From Lachnospiraceae bacterium (GTDB taxonomy: Bacteria; Bacillota; Clostridia; Lachnospirales; Lachnospiraceae): a DNA stretch of 55,760 bases. The stretch lies in assembly GCA_024403515.1 (NCBI GenBank), contig JAKSRS010000012.1, positions 1 to 55,760 of the forward strand, written 5' to 3'. Made by a program: the position numbers and the translations under genes. Position 1 is the first letter of the stretch, and every line of letters begins with the position of its first letter. The notes under the pieces were generated by a model, which saw only the letters and a program-made list of their open reading frames with translations, ran no database searches and was not told the origin of the DNA. This document shows, piece by piece, positions 42,001-52,795 of the stretch.

Positions 42001-42987
42001 GTACTTAACCCTCTGGGCGTACCTTCCCGTATGAACATCGGACAGGTACTTGAAATCCACTTGTCATTAGCTGCCAAGGCACTTGGCTTTAACGTAGCAA
42101 CACCTGTATTTGATGGTGCTAACGAAAATGACATTATGGATACACTTGATTTGGCTAATGATTACGTAAATCTTCCTTTTGATGATGAAGAAGCCAAGGC
42201 ATGGGCTGCCAAGGAAGGAACAGCATATGATGCTTCAGCTCCTACATTCTCATCATTACATGCAGAGGAACTTTTACCTGAAGTATTGCAGTACTTATCA
42301 GATAACCGTGACCACAGATCATTGTGGAGAGGCGTACCGCTTTCACGTGATGGTAAGGTAAGACTTCGTGACGGACGTACAGGTGAATACTTCGACGGTG
42401 CCGTTACTATCGGTCACATGCATTACCTCAAACTTCACCACCTTGTAGATGATAAGATCCACGCTCGTTCAACAGGACCTTACTCATTAGTCACACAGCA
42501 GCCTCTTGGTGGTAAAGCTCAGTTCGGTGGACAGAGATTCGGTGAAATGGAAGTTTGGGCTCTTGAAGCTTACGGTGCATCATACACACTTCAGGAAATC
42601 CTTACAGTTAAATCCGATGATGTTATCGGACGTGTTAAGACATACGAAGCAATTATTAAGGGCGAGAATATTCCTAAGCCGGGTATTCCTGAATCCTTCA
42701 AGGTATTGCTTAAAGAATTACAGTCACTCGGTCTTGATATCAGAGTATTACGTGAAGACATGACCGAAGTTGAAATCACAGAGTCTATTGACTATGGCGA
42801 CACTGATTTCCGCGATGTTGAAGCTGAAGACCGTAGAAATGATTACGATCGCAACTCACTTTCCAACATGGGTTATCAGACTCAGGAATTCAATGCTTCA
42901 GGAGAACTTGTTGAAGCAGAAGATGAATTCGCAGCAGACGAATTTGCGGCAGATGAATTTGCAGCAGATGTAGATGATAACTTTTAG
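39073..42987 (+). CDS. rpoB: RNA polymerase beta subunit
   Basis: A 1304-residue subunit of RNA polymerase. I prefer ATG 39073 (GGTGA 6 nt upstream, MEKNRIRKV) over ATG 39067, which is too close to that site. All catalytic landmarks are present. The rifampicin region reads [27 protein letters not shown]. The clamp motif [14 protein letters not shown] and the C-terminal [23 protein letters not shown] are also visible. The end carries three tandem DEFAA units and further acidic residues, longer than the plain Firmicutes tail. It has its own promoter; rplJ-rplL, normally just upstream, are not in this window. Confidence 0.98.
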   Translation: MEKNRIRKVAAGKSTRMSYSRRKEVLEMPNLIEVQKDSYEWFLRDGLREAFDDISPIADYSGHLSLEFVGFELCKEDAKYTIEKCKERDATYAAPLKVKVRLSNKETGEIIEHDIFMGDLPLMTATGTFVINGAERVIVSQMVRSPGIYYNIEHDKIGKRLFYSTVIPNRGAWLEYETDSNDIFYVRVDRTRKVPITVLLRALGLGTNEEIREVFGEEPKLEASFAKDTSSNYQEGLLELYKKIRPGEPLSVENAESLIHGMFFDARRYDLARVGRYKFNKKLMLRNRIRNHILAEDVISPITGEVIAAKGDKVTAELADAIQNAAVPFVFIQTEERVCKVISSMMVDICEYVEGINPEEVGITELVYYPVLAKILEEYGNDQEQLFDAIKANIHELVPKHITREDIIASINYNMHLEYGIGKDDDIDHLGNRRIRAVGELLQNQYRIGLSRLERVVRERMTTHDTDEVTPQALINIKPVQAAVKEFFGSSQLSQFMDQNNPLGELTHKRRLSALGPGGLSRERASFEVRDVHYSHYGRMCPIETPEGPNIGLINSLASFARINSYGFIEAPYRRIDKSDPENPRVTDEVIYMTADEEDNYHVAQANVALNPDGTFAKNSVSGRYREETQEYPKTMFDFMDVSPKMVFSVATSLIPFLQNDDANRALMGSNMQRQAVPLMITEAPAVGTGMEPKAAVDSGVCVVAKEDGVVDYVSSNLIKITYDNGEKEDYPLTKFSRSNQSNCYNQKPIVFKGNRVHKGEVIADGPSTSNGELALGKNPLIGFMTWEGYNYEDAVLLSERLVQDDVYTSIHIEEYEAEARDTKLGPEEITRDVPGVGDDALKDLDDRGIIRVGAEVRAGDILVGKVTPKGETELTAEERLLRAIFGEKAREVRDTSLKVPHGEYGIIVDAKVFTRENGDELSPGVSQAVRVYIAQKRKISVGDKMAGRHGNKGVVSRVLPVEDMPYLPNGRPLDIVLNPLGVPSRMNIGQVLEIHLSLAAKALGFNVATPVFDGANENDIMDTLDLANDYVNLPFDDEEAKAWAAKEGTAYDASAPTFSSLHAEELLPEVLQYLSDNRDHRSLWRGVPLSRDGKVRLRDGRTGEYFDGAVTIGHMHYLKLHHLVDDKIHARSTGPYSLVTQQPLGGKAQFGGQRFGEMEVWALEAYGASYTLQEILTVKSDDVIGRVKTYEAIIKGENIPKPGIPESFKVLLKELQSLGLDIRVLREDMTEVEITESIDYGDTDFRDVEAEDRRNDYDRNSLSNMGYQTQEFNASGELVEAEDEFAADEFAADEFAADVDDNF
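42922..42966 (+). repeat. Three 15-bp in-frame repeats at the rpoB 3' end
   Basis: Three consecutive units encode Asp-Glu-Phe-Ala-Ala, differing only at third codon positions. They form an acidic C-terminal tail on the beta subunit. Confidence 0.85.
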
Positions 42988-43033
42988 GAAATAAAAGCTA
43001 CGGACAAATAATAGAATTGGAAGGAGCTCCAAA

Positions 43034-46000
43034 ATGTCGGAAAATAAAAACGATGCAACATATCAACCAATGACATTTGATGCCATTAAGATTGGTTTGG
43101 CTTCACCCGAGAAGATCAGAGAGTGGTCCCGTAGAGGTGATGACCCTGATTTCGGTATTGTTACAAAGCCAGAGACAATTAACTATAGAACATTAAAGCC
43201 CGAAAAAGACGGCTTGTTCTGTGAAAAGATATTTGGACCCAGCAAAGACTGGGAATGCCACTGCGGTAAGTACAAGAGAATTCGCTATAAGGGCGTTGTA
43301 TGTGACCGTTGTGGAGTAGAAGTTACTAAAGCTAATGTTCGTCGTGAACGTATGGGACGTATCGAGCTTGCTGCTCCTGTATCTCATATTTGGTATTTCA
43401 AGGGTATCCCTTCAAGAATGGGACTTATCCTTGATATCTCACCTCGAGTACTTGAAAAGGTTCTTTACTTTGCATCATACATCGTACTTCCCAACAAGGA
43501 AGTTGAAGCTGATTGCAATTGGGACTTAGGCGATCCTGTTTCTTCAGAATGCAGCCTCCAGATTGGACAGGTTCTTTCTGAAACAGAATACCAGAAAGCA
43601 CGTGAAGAATTTGGTAACAAGTTCCGTGCCGGAATGGGTGCTGAGTCAATTAAGATCTTGTTACACTGCCTTGGCGAAAACCTTGATTCAAAGGCTGAAG
43701 AGTTAAAAGAAGAACTCAAGAATGCTACTGGCCAGAAGAGAGCAAGAATCGTTAAAAGACTTGAAGTTGTTGAAGCATTCCGTGAATCAGGCAACAAACC
43801 TGAATGGATGATCCTTGATGTCATCCCCGTAATTCCTCCGGATTTACGTCCTATGGTTCAGCTTGATGGTGGACGTTTCGCAACATCAGACTTAAATGAC
43901 CTTTACAGACGTATTATTAACCGTAATAACCGTCTTGAAAGACTTTTGGAACTTGGCGCACCTGACATCATTGTTAGAAACGAAAAGAGAATGCTTCAGG
44001 AAGCTGTAGATGCTCTTATCGACAATGGTCGTAGAGGACGTCCTGTTACAGGCCCTGGTAACCGTGCTCTTAAGTCACTTTCAGACATGCTTAAAGGTAA
44101 GGGCGGTCGTTTCCGTCAGAACCTTCTTGGTAAGCGTGTTGACTACTCAGGACGTTCAGTTATCGTAGTTGGACCTGAATTAAAGATTTATCAGTGTGGT
44201 CTTCCCAAGGAAATGGCTATCGAATTATTTAAACCTTTCGTTATGAAGGAACTCGTTGGTCGTGGAATATCACAGAATATTAAAAACGCTAAGAAATTAG
44301 TTGAAAGACTTGATGCACAGGTATGGGATGTGCTTGAAGATGTTATCGCAGAACATCCTGTAATGCTTAACCGTGCTCCTACACTTCACAGACTTGGTAT
44401 TCAGGCTTTCGAGCCCAAGCTTGTTGAAGGTAAGGCTATTAAGCTTCATCCCCTCGTATGTACAGCGTTCAACGCCGACTTCGATGGTGACCAGATGGCT
44501 GTTCATCTTCCTCTTAGTGTTGAAGCACAGGCTGAGTGTCGTTTCTTACTTCTCTCACCTAACAACCTTTTGAAGCCTTCAGATGGTGGTCCCGTTGCCG
44601 TTCCTTCACAGGATATGGTCCTTGGTATTTACTATCTTACAATGCACAAATTCGTTGACCACAAGGAAGCTGAATTTGTAGATAACATTGCTGCTGAGTA
44701 TGATTCAATCGATGCATTAAAGAAAGCATTCGAAGATTATCAGGCTAAGGTTTCCAAGGCAGTTGCAGGAAAGAGCGGAGCAGAAGCACAGAAGGCAGTT
44801 GACGCTATTAAGGGCGTTAAGCTTGATAGAAATACTATCGTAAAAGTATGTGTAGATCCTGAGCGTGGCCGAATGGCTGTATGTCGTGTAGTTGATATTA
44901 TCGGTAGATACTACAACTCAATGGACGATGCTCTTCTTGCATATGAAAATAAAGAAATCACTCTTCACCAGACAATCTATGTAAAGAGAACTGTTACATG
45001 GCAGGGTGAAGAAATTACAGGAATTATCGAAACAACATTAGGACGTCTTATCTTTAACGAAATGCTTCCTCAGGATCTTGAGTATGTTGATCGTTCTAAG
45101 AGAGAAAACGCTCTTATCCTTGAAGTAGATTTCCATGTAGGACGTAAGCAGTTAAAGCAGATTCTCGAAAGAGTAATCAATATCCATGGTGCATCTGTAA
45201 CAGCAGAAGTTCTTGACCTTGTTAAGGCTACCGGTTATCACTACTCAACACAGGCAGCTATGACAGTTTCAATTTCTGATATGACAGTACCTGCTTCTAA
45301 ACCTGTTCTTCTTGAGAAGGCTCAGGAAACAATTGAAAAGATTTCACGTAACTACAGACGTGGTCTTATCACAGAAGAAGAAAGATACCGTGCAGTTGTA
45401 GAAACATGGAATCAGACTGATAAGCAGTTAACAAGCGACCTTTTGAATGGTCTTGATAAATACAACAACATCTTCATGATGGCTGACTCCGGTGCCCGTG
45501 GTTCTAACCAGCAGATCAAACAGCTCGCAGGTATGCGTGGACTTATGGCAGATACAACAGGTAGAACAATCGAGTTGCCCATTAAGTCAAACTTCCGTGA
45601 AGGTCTTGATGTACTCGAGTACTTCATGTCAGCGCATGGTGCTCGTAAGGGTCTTTCCGATACAGCTATTCGTACAGCCGACTCTGGTTACTTAACAAGA
45701 CGTATGGTTGACGTTTCACAGGAATTAATTATTCGTGAAATCGACTGCTGTGAAGGTAAAGAAAATATTCCCGGCATGGAAGTATATGCTTTCATGGATG
45801 GTAAGGAAACTATCGAAGGTTTGAAAGACCGTATCCAGGGTAGATTCGCATGTGATGATATTGTTGACAAGGATGGAAACGTTCTTGTTAAGAAGAATCA
45901 TATGATTACACCTAGCCGTGCAAGCAAGGTAATGAAGTTTGGTATCGACACAGAAGGAAATCGTATCACAGATGATGAAGGTAACGTAAATGTTGCTTCA

Positions 46001-47035
46001 AGAATTAAGGTACGTAACATTCTTTGCTGTCGTTCACACAACGGAATCTGTGCTAAGTGCTACGGTGCAAACATGGCATCAGGTGAAGCCGTTCAGGTAG
46101 GTGAAGCAGTTGGTATCATCGCTGCTCAGTCAATCGGTGAACCTGGTACACAGCTTACAATGCGTACTTTCCATACTGGTGGTGTTGCCGGTGACGATAT
46201 CACACAGGGTCTTCCCCGTGTAGAAGAATTGTTCGAAGCGAGAAAACCTAAGGGACTTGCAATTATCACAGAATTCGGTGGTGTTGCTACAATTAGCGAT
46301 ACTAAGAAGAAGCGTGAAGTAATTGTTACAAATAAAGAAACAGGCGAAAGCAAGGCTTACCTTATTCCTTACGGATCACGTATCAAGGTAACAGATGGTC
46401 AGCCTCTTGCACAGGGCGATCCTCTTACAGAAGGTAGTTACAACCCTCATGATCTTCTTAAGATCAAGGGTATCCACGCGGTTCAGGATTACTTAATCCG
46501 TGAAGTTCAGCGTGTTTACCGCTTACAGGGTGTTGATATCAACGATAAGCATATCGAAGTTATCGTTCGCCAGATGTTAAAGAAGATTCGTGTTGAGAAT
46601 AACGGCGATGCTGAATTCCTTCCCGGTACTTTAGTAGACGTACTTGAATTCGAAGACATGAACGAACAGCTTATTGCTGAAGGTAAGCAGCCTGCGGAAG
46701 GTAGCCAGATTATCATGGGTATCACAAAAGCAGCTCTTGCTACAAACTCATTCTTATCAGCAGCTTCATTCCAGGAAACAACTAAGGTTCTTACTGAAGC
46801 AGCAATCAAGGGTAAGATTGATCCACTTATCGGTTTGAAGGAAAACGTAATCCTCGGAAAACTTATTCCTGCCGGTACAGGTATGAAGAGATACCGCGAT
46901 GTAGAGTTGAGTTCAGACTCACGCTACGAAGCATTAATCTCAGCTGCTAATACTGAAGTAGAAGTTGATGAAACTGTTGCTGAAACTGCAGAAGTTGCAG
47001 AAGAAGTAGAAGTAGAAGTATCTGAAGAAGAATAA
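43034..47035 (+). CDS. rpoC: RNA polymerase beta' subunit
   Basis: A 1333-residue subunit behind GGAAGGAG. It shows the N-terminal zinc site [20 protein letters not shown], the catalytic NADFDGDQM (residues 480-488), a second Cys cluster ([14 protein letters not shown]), the bridge-helix/trigger-loop region ([19 protein letters not shown]) and [12 protein letters not shown]. The C-terminus ends in a strongly acidic run (last ~28 residues mostly Glu and Val). It is transcribed with rpoB (46-nt gap) and closed by a strong terminator. The rpsL-rpsG-fusA-tuf genes that often follow are not here. Confidence 0.98.
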   Translation: MSENKNDATYQPMTFDAIKIGLASPEKIREWSRRGDDPDFGIVTKPETINYRTLKPEKDGLFCEKIFGPSKDWECHCGKYKRIRYKGVVCDRCGVEVTKANVRRERMGRIELAAPVSHIWYFKGIPSRMGLILDISPRVLEKVLYFASYIVLPNKEVEADCNWDLGDPVSSECSLQIGQVLSETEYQKAREEFGNKFRAGMGAESIKILLHCLGENLDSKAEELKEELKNATGQKRARIVKRLEVVEAFRESGNKPEWMILDVIPVIPPDLRPMVQLDGGRFATSDLNDLYRRIINRNNRLERLLELGAPDIIVRNEKRMLQEAVDALIDNGRRGRPVTGPGNRALKSLSDMLKGKGGRFRQNLLGKRVDYSGRSVIVVGPELKIYQCGLPKEMAIELFKPFVMKELVGRGISQNIKNAKKLVERLDAQVWDVLEDVIAEHPVMLNRAPTLHRLGIQAFEPKLVEGKAIKLHPLVCTAFNADFDGDQMAVHLPLSVEAQAECRFLLLSPNNLLKPSDGGPVAVPSQDMVLGIYYLTMHKFVDHKEAEFVDNIAAEYDSIDALKKAFEDYQAKVSKAVAGKSGAEAQKAVDAIKGVKLDRNTIVKVCVDPERGRMAVCRVVDIIGRYYNSMDDALLAYENKEITLHQTIYVKRTVTWQGEEITGIIETTLGRLIFNEMLPQDLEYVDRSKRENALILEVDFHVGRKQLKQILERVINIHGASVTAEVLDLVKATGYHYSTQAAMTVSISDMTVPASKPVLLEKAQETIEKISRNYRRGLITEEERYRAVVETWNQTDKQLTSDLLNGLDKYNNIFMMADSGARGSNQQIKQLAGMRGLMADTTGRTIELPIKSNFREGLDVLEYFMSAHGARKGLSDTAIRTADSGYLTRRMVDVSQELIIREIDCCEGKENIPGMEVYAFMDGKETIEGLKDRIQGRFACDDIVDKDGNVLVKKNHMITPSRASKVMKFGIDTEGNRITDDEGNVNVASRIKVRNILCCRSHNGICAKCYGANMASGEAVQVGEAVGIIAAQSIGEPGTQLTMRTFHTGGVAGDDITQGLPRVEELFEARKPKGLAIITEFGGVATISDTKKKREVIVTNKETGESKAYLIPYGSRIKVTDGQPLAQGDPLTEGSYNPHDLLKIKGIHAVQDYLIREVQRVYRLQGVDINDKHIEVIVRQMLKKIRVENNGDAEFLPGTLVDVLEFEDMNEQLIAEGKQPAEGSQIIMGITKAALATNSFLSAASFQETTKVLTEAAIKGKIDPLIGLKENVILGKLIPAGTGMKRYRDVELSSDSRYEALISAANTEVEVDETVAETAEVAEEVEVEVSEEE

Positions 47036-47076
47036 TAAAAAACAGGCTCTCCGATGAAAATCGGAGAGCTTTTTTT
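47036..47076. terminator. Bidirectional terminator after rpoC
   Basis: GCTCTCCGAT/ATCGGAGAGC stem (47046-47055 / 47060-47069) with a GAAA tetraloop, an A run on the left and a T run on the right. It serves rpoC and the convergent methyltransferase gene. Confidence 0.93.
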
Positions 47077-47106
47077 ATCATTGATTATAGGAAATGAATT
47101 CTTTCT

Positions 47107-47985
47107 TTATCTCATCCAGCGTCCGCTTGCACCACAGGGAAGAACAAGATTGTTAGAAGAAACAGGAAGACCGATTTCATCGGACACTACCTTCCCGCCG
47201 TGGCCAGGAACAATTACAGTGTTTAACATGTATGAAAGTACTGCAGGCTGAAGTCCTGTTGTGTAACTGTTAATAAGAAAGAACAGTGCATCGTCTGAAA
47301 GAATCTGCTCGCATGATTTCACAAAGGGGAAAATGCTTTCTTCAATCTTCCAGATTTCACCTTTGGGTCCTCTTCCATATGAAGGAGGATCCATGATAAT
47401 TGCATCGTACTTGTTGCCTCTTCGAATTTCTCGCTCAACAAACTTGTTACAGTCATCAACAAGCCAACGGATCTTAGCATTTTCAAGTCCTGATGAAGTA
47501 GCATTTTCGTGAGCCCACGAAACCATTCCTTTGGAAGCATCAACATGAGTAACTTCGGCTCCGGCAAGAGCAGCTGCAATAGTAGCACCACCGGTATAGG
47601 CAAAGAGATTTAATACTTTTATGGGCTTATCGGGATTCTTTTCTTTGGCTTCTTTTATAATAGAAGAAAACCAATCCCAGTTAACTGCCTGCTCAGGGAA
47701 AAGTCCTGTGTGCTTAAATGCAAAAGGTTTAAGGTGGAAGGTTGCACCGTTTTTATAATTGATGGTCCACTCATCAGGAAGTTTTCTAAACTCCCATTCA
47801 CCACCACCCTTAGAACTTCTATGGTAATGTCCGTTAAAATTCTTCCAGCCAAAGTGTTTCTTTTCGGTATCCCAAATTACCTGAGGATCCGGTCTTATAA
47901 GAAGAAAGTCGCCCCAGCGTTCGAGCTTTTCTCCATTAGAAGTGTCAATAACTTCGTAGTCTTTCCAATTATCGGCAACTATCAT
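47107..47985 (-). CDS. Class I SAM-dependent methyltransferase (rRNA MTase-like)
   Basis: A 292-residue Rossmann-fold methyltransferase. The SAM-binding motif I is VLNLFAYTGGATIAAALAGA, motif II acidic residue is in VTHVDASKG, and motif IV is IIMDPPSYGRGPKGE. DPPSY-type motifs occur in RNA m5C or N-methyltransferases related to RlmI/RlmK (Methyltrans_SAM, PF10672). The N-terminal ~100 residues form a small beta-rich domain and do not look like a PUA domain. The target is therefore probably RNA but not known. GGAG precedes the ATG. It is convergent with rpoC and divergent from the S10 operon. Confidence 0.82.
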   Translation of the reverse strand: MIVADNWKDYEVIDTSNGEKLERWGDFLLIRPDPQVIWDTEKKHFGWKNFNGHYHRSSKGGGEWEFRKLPDEWTINYKNGATFHLKPFAFKHTGLFPEQAVNWDWFSSIIKEAKEKNPDKPIKVLNLFAYTGGATIAAALAGAEVTHVDASKGMVSWAHENATSSGLENAKIRWLVDDCNKFVEREIRRGNKYDAIIMDPPSYGRGPKGEIWKIEESIFPFVKSCEQILSDDALFFLINSYTTGLQPAVLSYMLNTVIVPGHGGKVVSDEIGLPVSSNNLVLPCGASGRWMR

Positions 47986-48177
47986 TAATTCTCCGTTCCG
48001 TGAAAGGCCTACCTGTAAAAACGGCCATCACAAATATCTTGATTTCTACAAAAACTTCCTATATTATATACCAGGTGGCGAAATTATTCCACCTTAGGAT
48101 TTACCCGTTATAATAACTAAAAGAAATTGTTTGTACAATTTGCAAGAAATTCAGAATAAAAAATTATTAAAAAGTAC
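47986..48177. other. AT-rich intergenic stretch upstream of the S10 promoter
   Basis: No gene, terminator or strong dyad is recognised here. It must hold the promoter of the minus-strand methyltransferase gene and any upstream element of the S10 promoter. Confidence 0.4.
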
Positions 48178-48206
48178 TTGCAATATGTTTAAACATATAG
48201 TATTAT
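48178..48206 (+). promoter_or_regulatory. S10 operon promoter with palindromic spacer
   Basis: TTGCAA (48178-48183), 17 bp, TATTAT (48201-48206). The spacer is occupied by a perfect 16-bp palindrome, ATATGTTT-AAACATAT (48183-48198). Transcription would start near 48213 and give a leader of ~290 nt. Confidence 0.65.
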
Positions 48207-48247
48207 AACACTTGCTGTGGCGTTGATAGCTGTGAAGCGTGAGGTTG

Positions 48248-48277
48248 CCAGGAACGAAAATACATAATTTTTCCTGG
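48248..48277 (+). ncRNA. Upstream hairpin of the S10 leader
   Basis: CCAGGAA (48248-48254) pairs with TTCCTGG (48271-48277); AAAAT/ATTTT can extend the stem inward. It is a separate hairpin 5' of the main folded domain. Confidence 0.5.
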
Positions 48278-48308
48278 GTTTTCCGTGGAGCGAAAGTCAA
48301 TTAAACTG

Positions 48309-48463
48309 ACGACAAGTCACTGTACAAAGCAACTGTCTATCAGATGGATAGAAACGACGTGCAGACAACGCGTTTCCTAGATGAAGAAGAATGCTTACGT
48401 GTTCTTCTAAAATTTTGGAAAGTCGCGATACGCACGGGAGAGTGTACAGTCGCCACTTGTCGT
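48309..48463 (+). ncRNA. Structured leader RNA domain upstream of rpsJ
   Basis: A fully nested fold is readable by eye. The outermost stem is ACGACAAGT/ACTTGTCGT (48309-48317 / 48455-48463), then ACTGTACA/TGTACAGT (48319-48326 / 48443-48450). Inside are a side hairpin TCTATC/GATAGA (48336-48341 / 48347-48352), then CGTGC/GCACG (48358-48362 / 48432-48436). The central helix is CGCGTTTCC with GGAAA-GT-CGCG (48369-48377 / 48417-48427), and the terminal one is AGAAGAA/TTCTTCT (48385-48391 / 48402-48408). It ends ~24 nt before the ribosome site of rpsJ. An autoregulatory ribosomal-protein leader is the likely role, by analogy with other r-protein operons. I cannot match it to a named family. Confidence 0.65.
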
Positions 48464-48506
48464 ACTTGATTCTATAATAAGTGCGAAAAGGAGGAGACTT
48501 TTTTTT

Positions 48507-48818
48507 ATGGCAAATCAGGTAATGAGAATCACACTCAAGGCATATGATCACACTTTGGTTGATGCATCTGCCAAGAAAATCATCGAAACTGTTAAGAAGA
48601 ACGGATCTCAGGTTTCAGGTCCCGTTCCGCTTCCTACTAAGAAGGAAGTTGTTACAATTCTTCGTGCTGTTCACAAGTACAAGGATTCAAGAGAACAGTT
48701 CGAACAGAGAACTCATAAGAGATTAATCGATATCATTGCACCTACACCTAAGACTGTAGAAGCATTACAGAGACTCGAAATGCCCGCTGGTGTTCATATC
48801 GATATCAAAATGAAGTAA
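48507..48818 (+). CDS. rpsJ: 30S ribosomal protein S10
   Basis: A 103-residue S10 of normal length, with [28 protein letters not shown] at the start and [25 protein letters not shown] near the end. S10 binds the 30S head and, as NusE, also joins the transcription antitermination complex. It is the first gene of the S10 operon, behind AAGGAGG and the long structured leader. A run of eight T lies between the ribosome site and the ATG. Confidence 0.98.
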   Translation: MANQVMRITLKAYDHTLVDASAKKIIETVKKNGSQVSGPVPLPTKKEVVTILRAVHKYKDSREQFEQRTHKRLIDIIAPTPKTVEALQRLEMPAGVHIDIKMK

Positions 48819-48835
48819 GAAACAATTAACAAACC

Positions 48836-48871
48836 TCTACTAGGATGAATGGGAAACCATTCCGCTGTAGA
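48836..48871 (+). ncRNA. Hairpin in the rpsJ-rplC gap
   Basis: GAATGG/CCATTC (48847-48852 / 48857-48862) with a GAAA tetraloop, extended by TCTAC/GTAGA (48836-48840 / 48867-48871) across an internal loop. It lies just before the rplC ribosome site in a gap of 67 nt, among the longest in the operon. It is probably an RNA processing or regulatory element. Confidence 0.5.
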
Positions 48872-48885
48872 AATAAGGAGGAAAA

Positions 48886-49569
48886 ATGAAGAAAGCAATT
48901 TTAGCAACAAAAGTCGGAATGACTCAAATCTTCAATGAAGACGGTACATTAGTTCCTGTAACTGTTCTTCAGGCTGGTCCTTGTGTAGTAACACAGGTTA
49001 AGACAGTTGAAAATGACGGATACGAAGCAGTTCAGGTCGGATTCGCTGAAAAGAAGGAACGTATCATTAACAAAGATAAGAACGGAAATAGAGAGTACGT
49101 TCATAGACATGGCGTTAATAAGGCTATGAAGGGCCACTTTGATAAGGCTGGCACAACAACAAAGAGATATGTAAGAGAGTTTAAGTTTGAAAACGCTTCT
49201 GAATATACTCTTGGAGCTGAAATCAAAGCTGATATCTTCGAAGCTGGCGACAAGATTGATGCAACTGCAATCTCTAAAGGTAAGGGATTCCAGGGCGCAA
49301 TCAAGAGATATGGTCAGCACAGAGGACCTATGAAGCATGGTTCAAAATTCCATCGTCATCAGGGTTCAAACGGTGCTTGTTCTTCACCCAGCCGTGTATT
49401 CAAGGGCAAAGGAATGCCTGGACACATGGGAGCTGTAAAGGTTACAGTTCAGAACCTTGAAGTAGTAAGAGTTGATGTAGAAAACAACGTATTACTCGTT
49501 AAGGGTGCAGTACCCGGACCTAAGAAAGCCTTAGTTACTATTAAAGAAACTGTTAAGGCTAACGCTTAA
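48886..49569 (+). CDS. rplC: 50S ribosomal protein L3
   Basis: A 227-residue L3, slightly longer than the ~210 residues usual in Firmicutes. The start is [20 protein letters not shown] and the conserved core reads [29 protein letters not shown], which reaches toward the peptidyl-transferase centre. L3 is an early 23S rRNA assembly protein. AAGGAGG lies upstream; second gene of the operon. Confidence 0.98.
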   Translation: MKKAILATKVGMTQIFNEDGTLVPVTVLQAGPCVVTQVKTVENDGYEAVQVGFAEKKERIINKDKNGNREYVHRHGVNKAMKGHFDKAGTTTKRYVREFKFENASEYTLGAEIKADIFEAGDKIDATAISKGKGFQGAIKRYGQHRGPMKHGSKFHRHQGSNGACSSPSRVFKGKGMPGHMGAVKVTVQNLEVVRVDVENNVLLVKGAVPGPKKALVTIKETVKANA

Positions 49570-49595
49570 TAAAGATCGGAAGGAGGACCATTAAG

Positions 49596-50216
49596 ATGGC
49601 AAAAGTAGCTGTTTATAATATGGAAGGCAAGGAAGTTGAAAAGATCGACTTAAGCGATGCTGTATTTGGCGTTGAAGTTAACGAACACCTTGTACATATG
49701 GCTGTCGTACAGCAGCTTGCAAATAATCGTCAGGGAACACAGAAGGCTAAGACACGTTCTGAAGTTTCTGGTGGCGGAAGAAAGCCTTGGAGACAGAAAG
49801 GAACCGGTCATGCAAGACAGGGTTCAACAAGATCTCCTCAGTGGACAGGAGGCGGTGTTGTATTCGCTCCCGTTCCTAGAGATTATTCTTTCAAGTTAAA
49901 CAAGAAAGAAAAGAGAGCAGCATTAAAGTCTGCATTAACAAGTAGAGTTCAGGCTGAAAAGTTAATCGTTGTTGATGAATTAAAGCTTGATGAAATTAAG
50001 ACAAAGAAGTTTGCACAGGTTATGGAAAACCTTAAGGTTTCCAGAGGCCTTGTAGTTTTAGCAGAAAATGATAAGAACGTTGTTTGCTCAGCAAAGAACT
50101 TAGCTGGTGTAAATACAACACTCGTTGGTGAACTTAATGTTTACGACGTAATGAAGGGTGGAGTAGTAGTTCTTACAAAGGATGCAGTTAAGAAGATTGA
50201 GGAGGTATATGCATAA
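49596..50216 (+). CDS. rplD: 50S ribosomal protein L4
   Basis: A 206-residue L4. The loop that lines the exit tunnel is clear ([33 protein letters not shown]). In gamma-proteobacteria L4 represses the S10 operon; the leader at 48309 makes the question relevant here, though the mechanism is not conserved by default. Its stop codon overlaps the rplW start by one base. Confidence 0.98.
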   Translation: MAKVAVYNMEGKEVEKIDLSDAVFGVEVNEHLVHMAVVQQLANNRQGTQKAKTRSEVSGGGRKPWRQKGTGHARQGSTRSPQWTGGGVVFAPVPRDYSFKLNKKEKRAALKSALTSRVQAEKLIVVDELKLDEIKTKKFAQVMENLKVSRGLVVLAENDKNVVCSAKNLAGVNTTLVGELNVYDVMKGGVVVLTKDAVKKIEEVYA

Positions 50217-50515
50217 TGGCAGCACTTCAGTATTATGACGTAATCCTTAAGCCTGTACTCACAGAAAAGAGTATGTCAGGCATGGGCGAAAAGAAATATA
50301 CATTCCTTGTTCACACAGAAGCTAATAAGACACAGATCAAAGAAGCTGTTGAAAAGATGTTCCAGGGAGCTAAGGTTAAGAAAGTTAACACAATTAACTC
50401 TGATGGAAAGAACAAGAGACGCGGTATGACTGTTGGTAAGACAGCCAAGACTAAGAAAGCGATTGTTTGGTTAACAGATGACAGCAAGGATATCGAAATC
50501 TTTGCAGGTTTATAA
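50216..50515 (+). CDS. rplW: 50S ribosomal protein L23
   Basis: A 99-residue L23 with [13 protein letters not shown] and the [15 protein letters not shown] helix. L23 sits at the exit tunnel and is a docking site for SRP and trigger factor. TAATG overlap with rplD indicates translational coupling. The 58-nt gap after it has a small ACGC/GCGT hairpin. Confidence 0.97.
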   Translation: MAALQYYDVILKPVLTEKSMSGMGEKKYTFLVHTEANKTQIKEAVEKMFQGAKVKKVNTINSDGKNKRRGMTVGKTAKTKKAIVWLTDDSKDIEIFAGL

Positions 50516-50573
50516 GAATCGCGACTATACGCAAATAAAGCGTGATGACAAATAGGTAAAGGAGATAAATAAA

Positions 50574-51416
50574 ATGGGTATCAAGACATACAACCCCTAT
50601 ACACCCTCCAGAAGAAATATGACTGGTTCTGATTTCTCAGAAATCACAAAGTCAACTCCTGAAAAGAGTCTTTGTGTTTCAATCCCCAAGAACGCAGGTC
50701 GTAATAACCAGGGTAAGATCACCGTTAGACATCAGGGCGGTGGTAGCAAGAAGAAATATAGAGTAGTAGACTTCAAGAGATTTAAAGATGATATTCAGGC
50801 AACTGTAATTGGTATCGAATACGATCCTAACAGAACAGCTAATATCGCACTTATCTGCTATGCAGATGGTGTAAAGAGCTACATCATCGCTCCTGAAGGA
50901 CTTAAGGTTGGACAGAAGCTTATGAACGGTGCTAACGCAGAAGTTCGTGTAGGTAACTGTTTACCTCTTTCATCAATCCCGATCGGTTCTCAGGTTCACA
51001 ACATTGAGCTTTATCCCGGTAAGGGCGGACAGCTTGTTCGTTCAGCTGGTAACAGCGCTCAGTTACTTGCAAAAGAAGGTAAGTACGCAACACTTCGTCT
51101 TCCTTCAGGTGAAATGAGAATGGTTCCTATTGTTTGCCGTGCTACAATCGGTGTTGTTGGTAATGTTGATCACAGCCTTATCAACATCGGTAAAGCAGGT
51201 CGTAAGCGTCACATGGGTATCCGCCCTACAGTTCGTGGTTCTGTTATGAACCCTAATGACCATCCTCACGGTGGTGGTGAAGGTAAGTGTCCTGTTGGTC
51301 GTTCCGGACCCAGCACTCCTTGGGGCAAGCCTGCACTTGGTCTTAAGACACGTAAGGCTAAGAAGGCTTCTAATAAGCTCATTGTAAGAAGACGTAACGG
51401 TAAGGCTATTAAATAA
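50574..51416 (+). CDS. rplB: 50S ribosomal protein L2
   Basis: A 280-residue L2 of normal length. The OB/SH3-like core is followed by the highly conserved C-terminal loop [22 protein letters not shown], whose His lies near the peptidyl-transferase centre. AAAGGAG lies upstream. Confidence 0.98.
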   Translation: MGIKTYNPYTPSRRNMTGSDFSEITKSTPEKSLCVSIPKNAGRNNQGKITVRHQGGGSKKKYRVVDFKRFKDDIQATVIGIEYDPNRTANIALICYADGVKSYIIAPEGLKVGQKLMNGANAEVRVGNCLPLSSIPIGSQVHNIELYPGKGGQLVRSAGNSAQLLAKEGKYATLRLPSGEMRMVPIVCRATIGVVGNVDHSLINIGKAGRKRHMGIRPTVRGSVMNPNDHPHGGGEGKCPVGRSGPSTPWGKPALGLKTRKAKKASNKLIVRRRNGKAIK

Positions 51417-51431
51417 TAGGAGGATAGAACA

Positions 51432-51713
51432 ATGGCTAGATCACTTAAAAAAGGACCATTCGCAGATGCAAGCCTTCTTAAGAAGGTAGATGCAATGAAC
51501 GCTTCCGGACAGAAGCAGGTTATCAAGACCTGGTCTCGTCGTTCCACAATCTTCCCGTCCTTCGTTGGACATACGATTGCGGTACACGATGGACGTAAGC
51601 ACGTTCCGGTATACGTTACAGAAGATATGGTTGGACATAAACTTGGCGAATTCGTTGCTACTAGAACTTTCAGAGGTCACGGTAAAGACGAAAAGAAGTC
51701 AAAGGTAAGATAA
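51432..51713 (+). CDS. rpsS: 30S ribosomal protein S19
   Basis: A 93-residue S19, with [17 protein letters not shown] at the start and the conserved [30 protein letters not shown] in the middle. It forms the 30S head complex with S13. AGGAGG ribosome site; 15 nt after rplB. Confidence 0.98.
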   Translation: MARSLKKGPFADASLLKKVDAMNASGQKQVIKTWSRRSTIFPSFVGHTIAVHDGRKHVPVYVTEDMVGHKLGEFVATRTFRGHGKDEKKSKVR

Positions 51714-51740
51714 GAGGCAATTTGAAAGGAGGACAAATCT

Positions 51741-52127
51741 ATGGCTAAAGGACATAGATCTCAAATTAAGAGAGAAAGAAACGCACAGAAAGACACAAGA
51801 CCTTCAGCAAAATTGTCTTACGCAAGAATTTCAGTTCAGAAGGCTTGTTTCGTATTAGATGCCATCAGAGGAAAAGATGCAAAAACAGCTCTTGCTATTC
51901 TTACATACAATCCCAGATATGGTTCAAGTATCATTAAGAAGTTATTGGAATCTGCAATTGCTAACGCAGAAAACAATAACGGAATGAACGCTGATAACCT
52001 TTACATTGCAGAATGCTACGCAAACAAAGGACCTACAATGAAGCGTGTTAGACCTAGAGCACAGGGTAGAGCTTATAGAATCGAAAAGAGAATGAGCCAC
52101 ATCACTGTTGTTTTAGATGAAAGATAG
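51741..52127 (+). CDS. rplV: 50S ribosomal protein L22
   Basis: A 128-residue L22. [27 protein letters not shown] and the tunnel-lining hairpin ending [25 protein letters not shown] are clear. L22 helps form the exit-tunnel constriction with L4. It is preceded by AAAGGAGG; rpsC starts 11 nt after its stop. Confidence 0.98.
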   Translation: MAKGHRSQIKRERNAQKDTRPSAKLSYARISVQKACFVLDAIRGKDAKTALAILTYNPRYGSSIIKKLLESAIANAENNNGMNADNLYIAECYANKGPTMKRVRPRAQGRAYRIEKRMSHITVVLDER

Positions 52128-52138
52128 GAGGAGCAAAG

Positions 52139-52795
52139 ATGGGACAGAAAGTTAATCCTCACGGCATAAGAGTCGGAGTTATTAAAGACTGGGATTCAAA
52201 GTGGTATGCAGAATCTGAGTTCTCTGATTTCTTAGTAGAAGATTATAATATTAGAAAGTACCTTAAGAAGAAATTATACTCAGCAGGAATCAGCAAGATT
52301 GAAATCGAAAGAACTGCTGACCGCGTAAAAGTTATCATCTTCACAGCTAAGCCTGGTGTTATCATCGGTAAGGGTGGACAGGAGATCGAAGTAACTAAGA
52401 GCGAAATCGCTAAACTTACAGATAAGAAAGTTTTAGTTGATATTAAGGAAATTAAGAGACCTGACAAAGACGCACAGCTCGTTGCAGAGAACATTGCTCA
52501 GCAGCTTGAGAACCGTGTATCTTTCCGTCGTGCAATGAAGTCTTCTATGTCAAGAACAATGAAGGCTGGAGCACTCGGTATCAAGGCAGCTGTTGCTGGT
52601 CGTCTTGGTGGTGCAGATATGGCTCGTACTGAATCATACAGCGAAGGAACAATTCCCCTTCAGACACTTCGTGCAGATATCGATTACGGTTTTGCAGAAG
52701 CTGATACAACATACGGTAAACTCGGTGTTAAGGTTTGGGTTTACAAGGGTGAAGTTCTTCCTACAAAGTCAAACAAGGAAGGGAGCGATAAATAA
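52139..52795 (+). CDS. rpsC: 30S ribosomal protein S3
   Basis: A 218-residue S3. The N-terminal KH domain contains [11 protein letters not shown]. The C-terminal part has [36 protein letters not shown], which lines the mRNA entry channel. Its stop codon overlaps the rplP start by one base. Confidence 0.98.
   Translation: MGQKVNPHGIRVGVIKDWDSKWYAESEFSDFLVEDYNIRKYLKKKLYSAGISKIEIERTADRVKVIIFTAKPGVIIGKGGQEIEVTKSEIAKLTDKKVLVDIKEIKRPDKDAQLVAENIAQQLENRVSFRRAMKSSMSRTMKAGALGIKAAVAGRLGGADMARTESYSEGTIPLQTLRADIDYGFAEADTTYGKLGVKVWVYKGEVLPTKSNKEGSDK

Noticed and set aside
48297..48551. 84-codon minus-strand frame in the S10 leader
   Set aside because: It lies antisense to the structured leader and the start of rpsJ, with no ribosome site. 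It exists because the leader is free of stops by chance.
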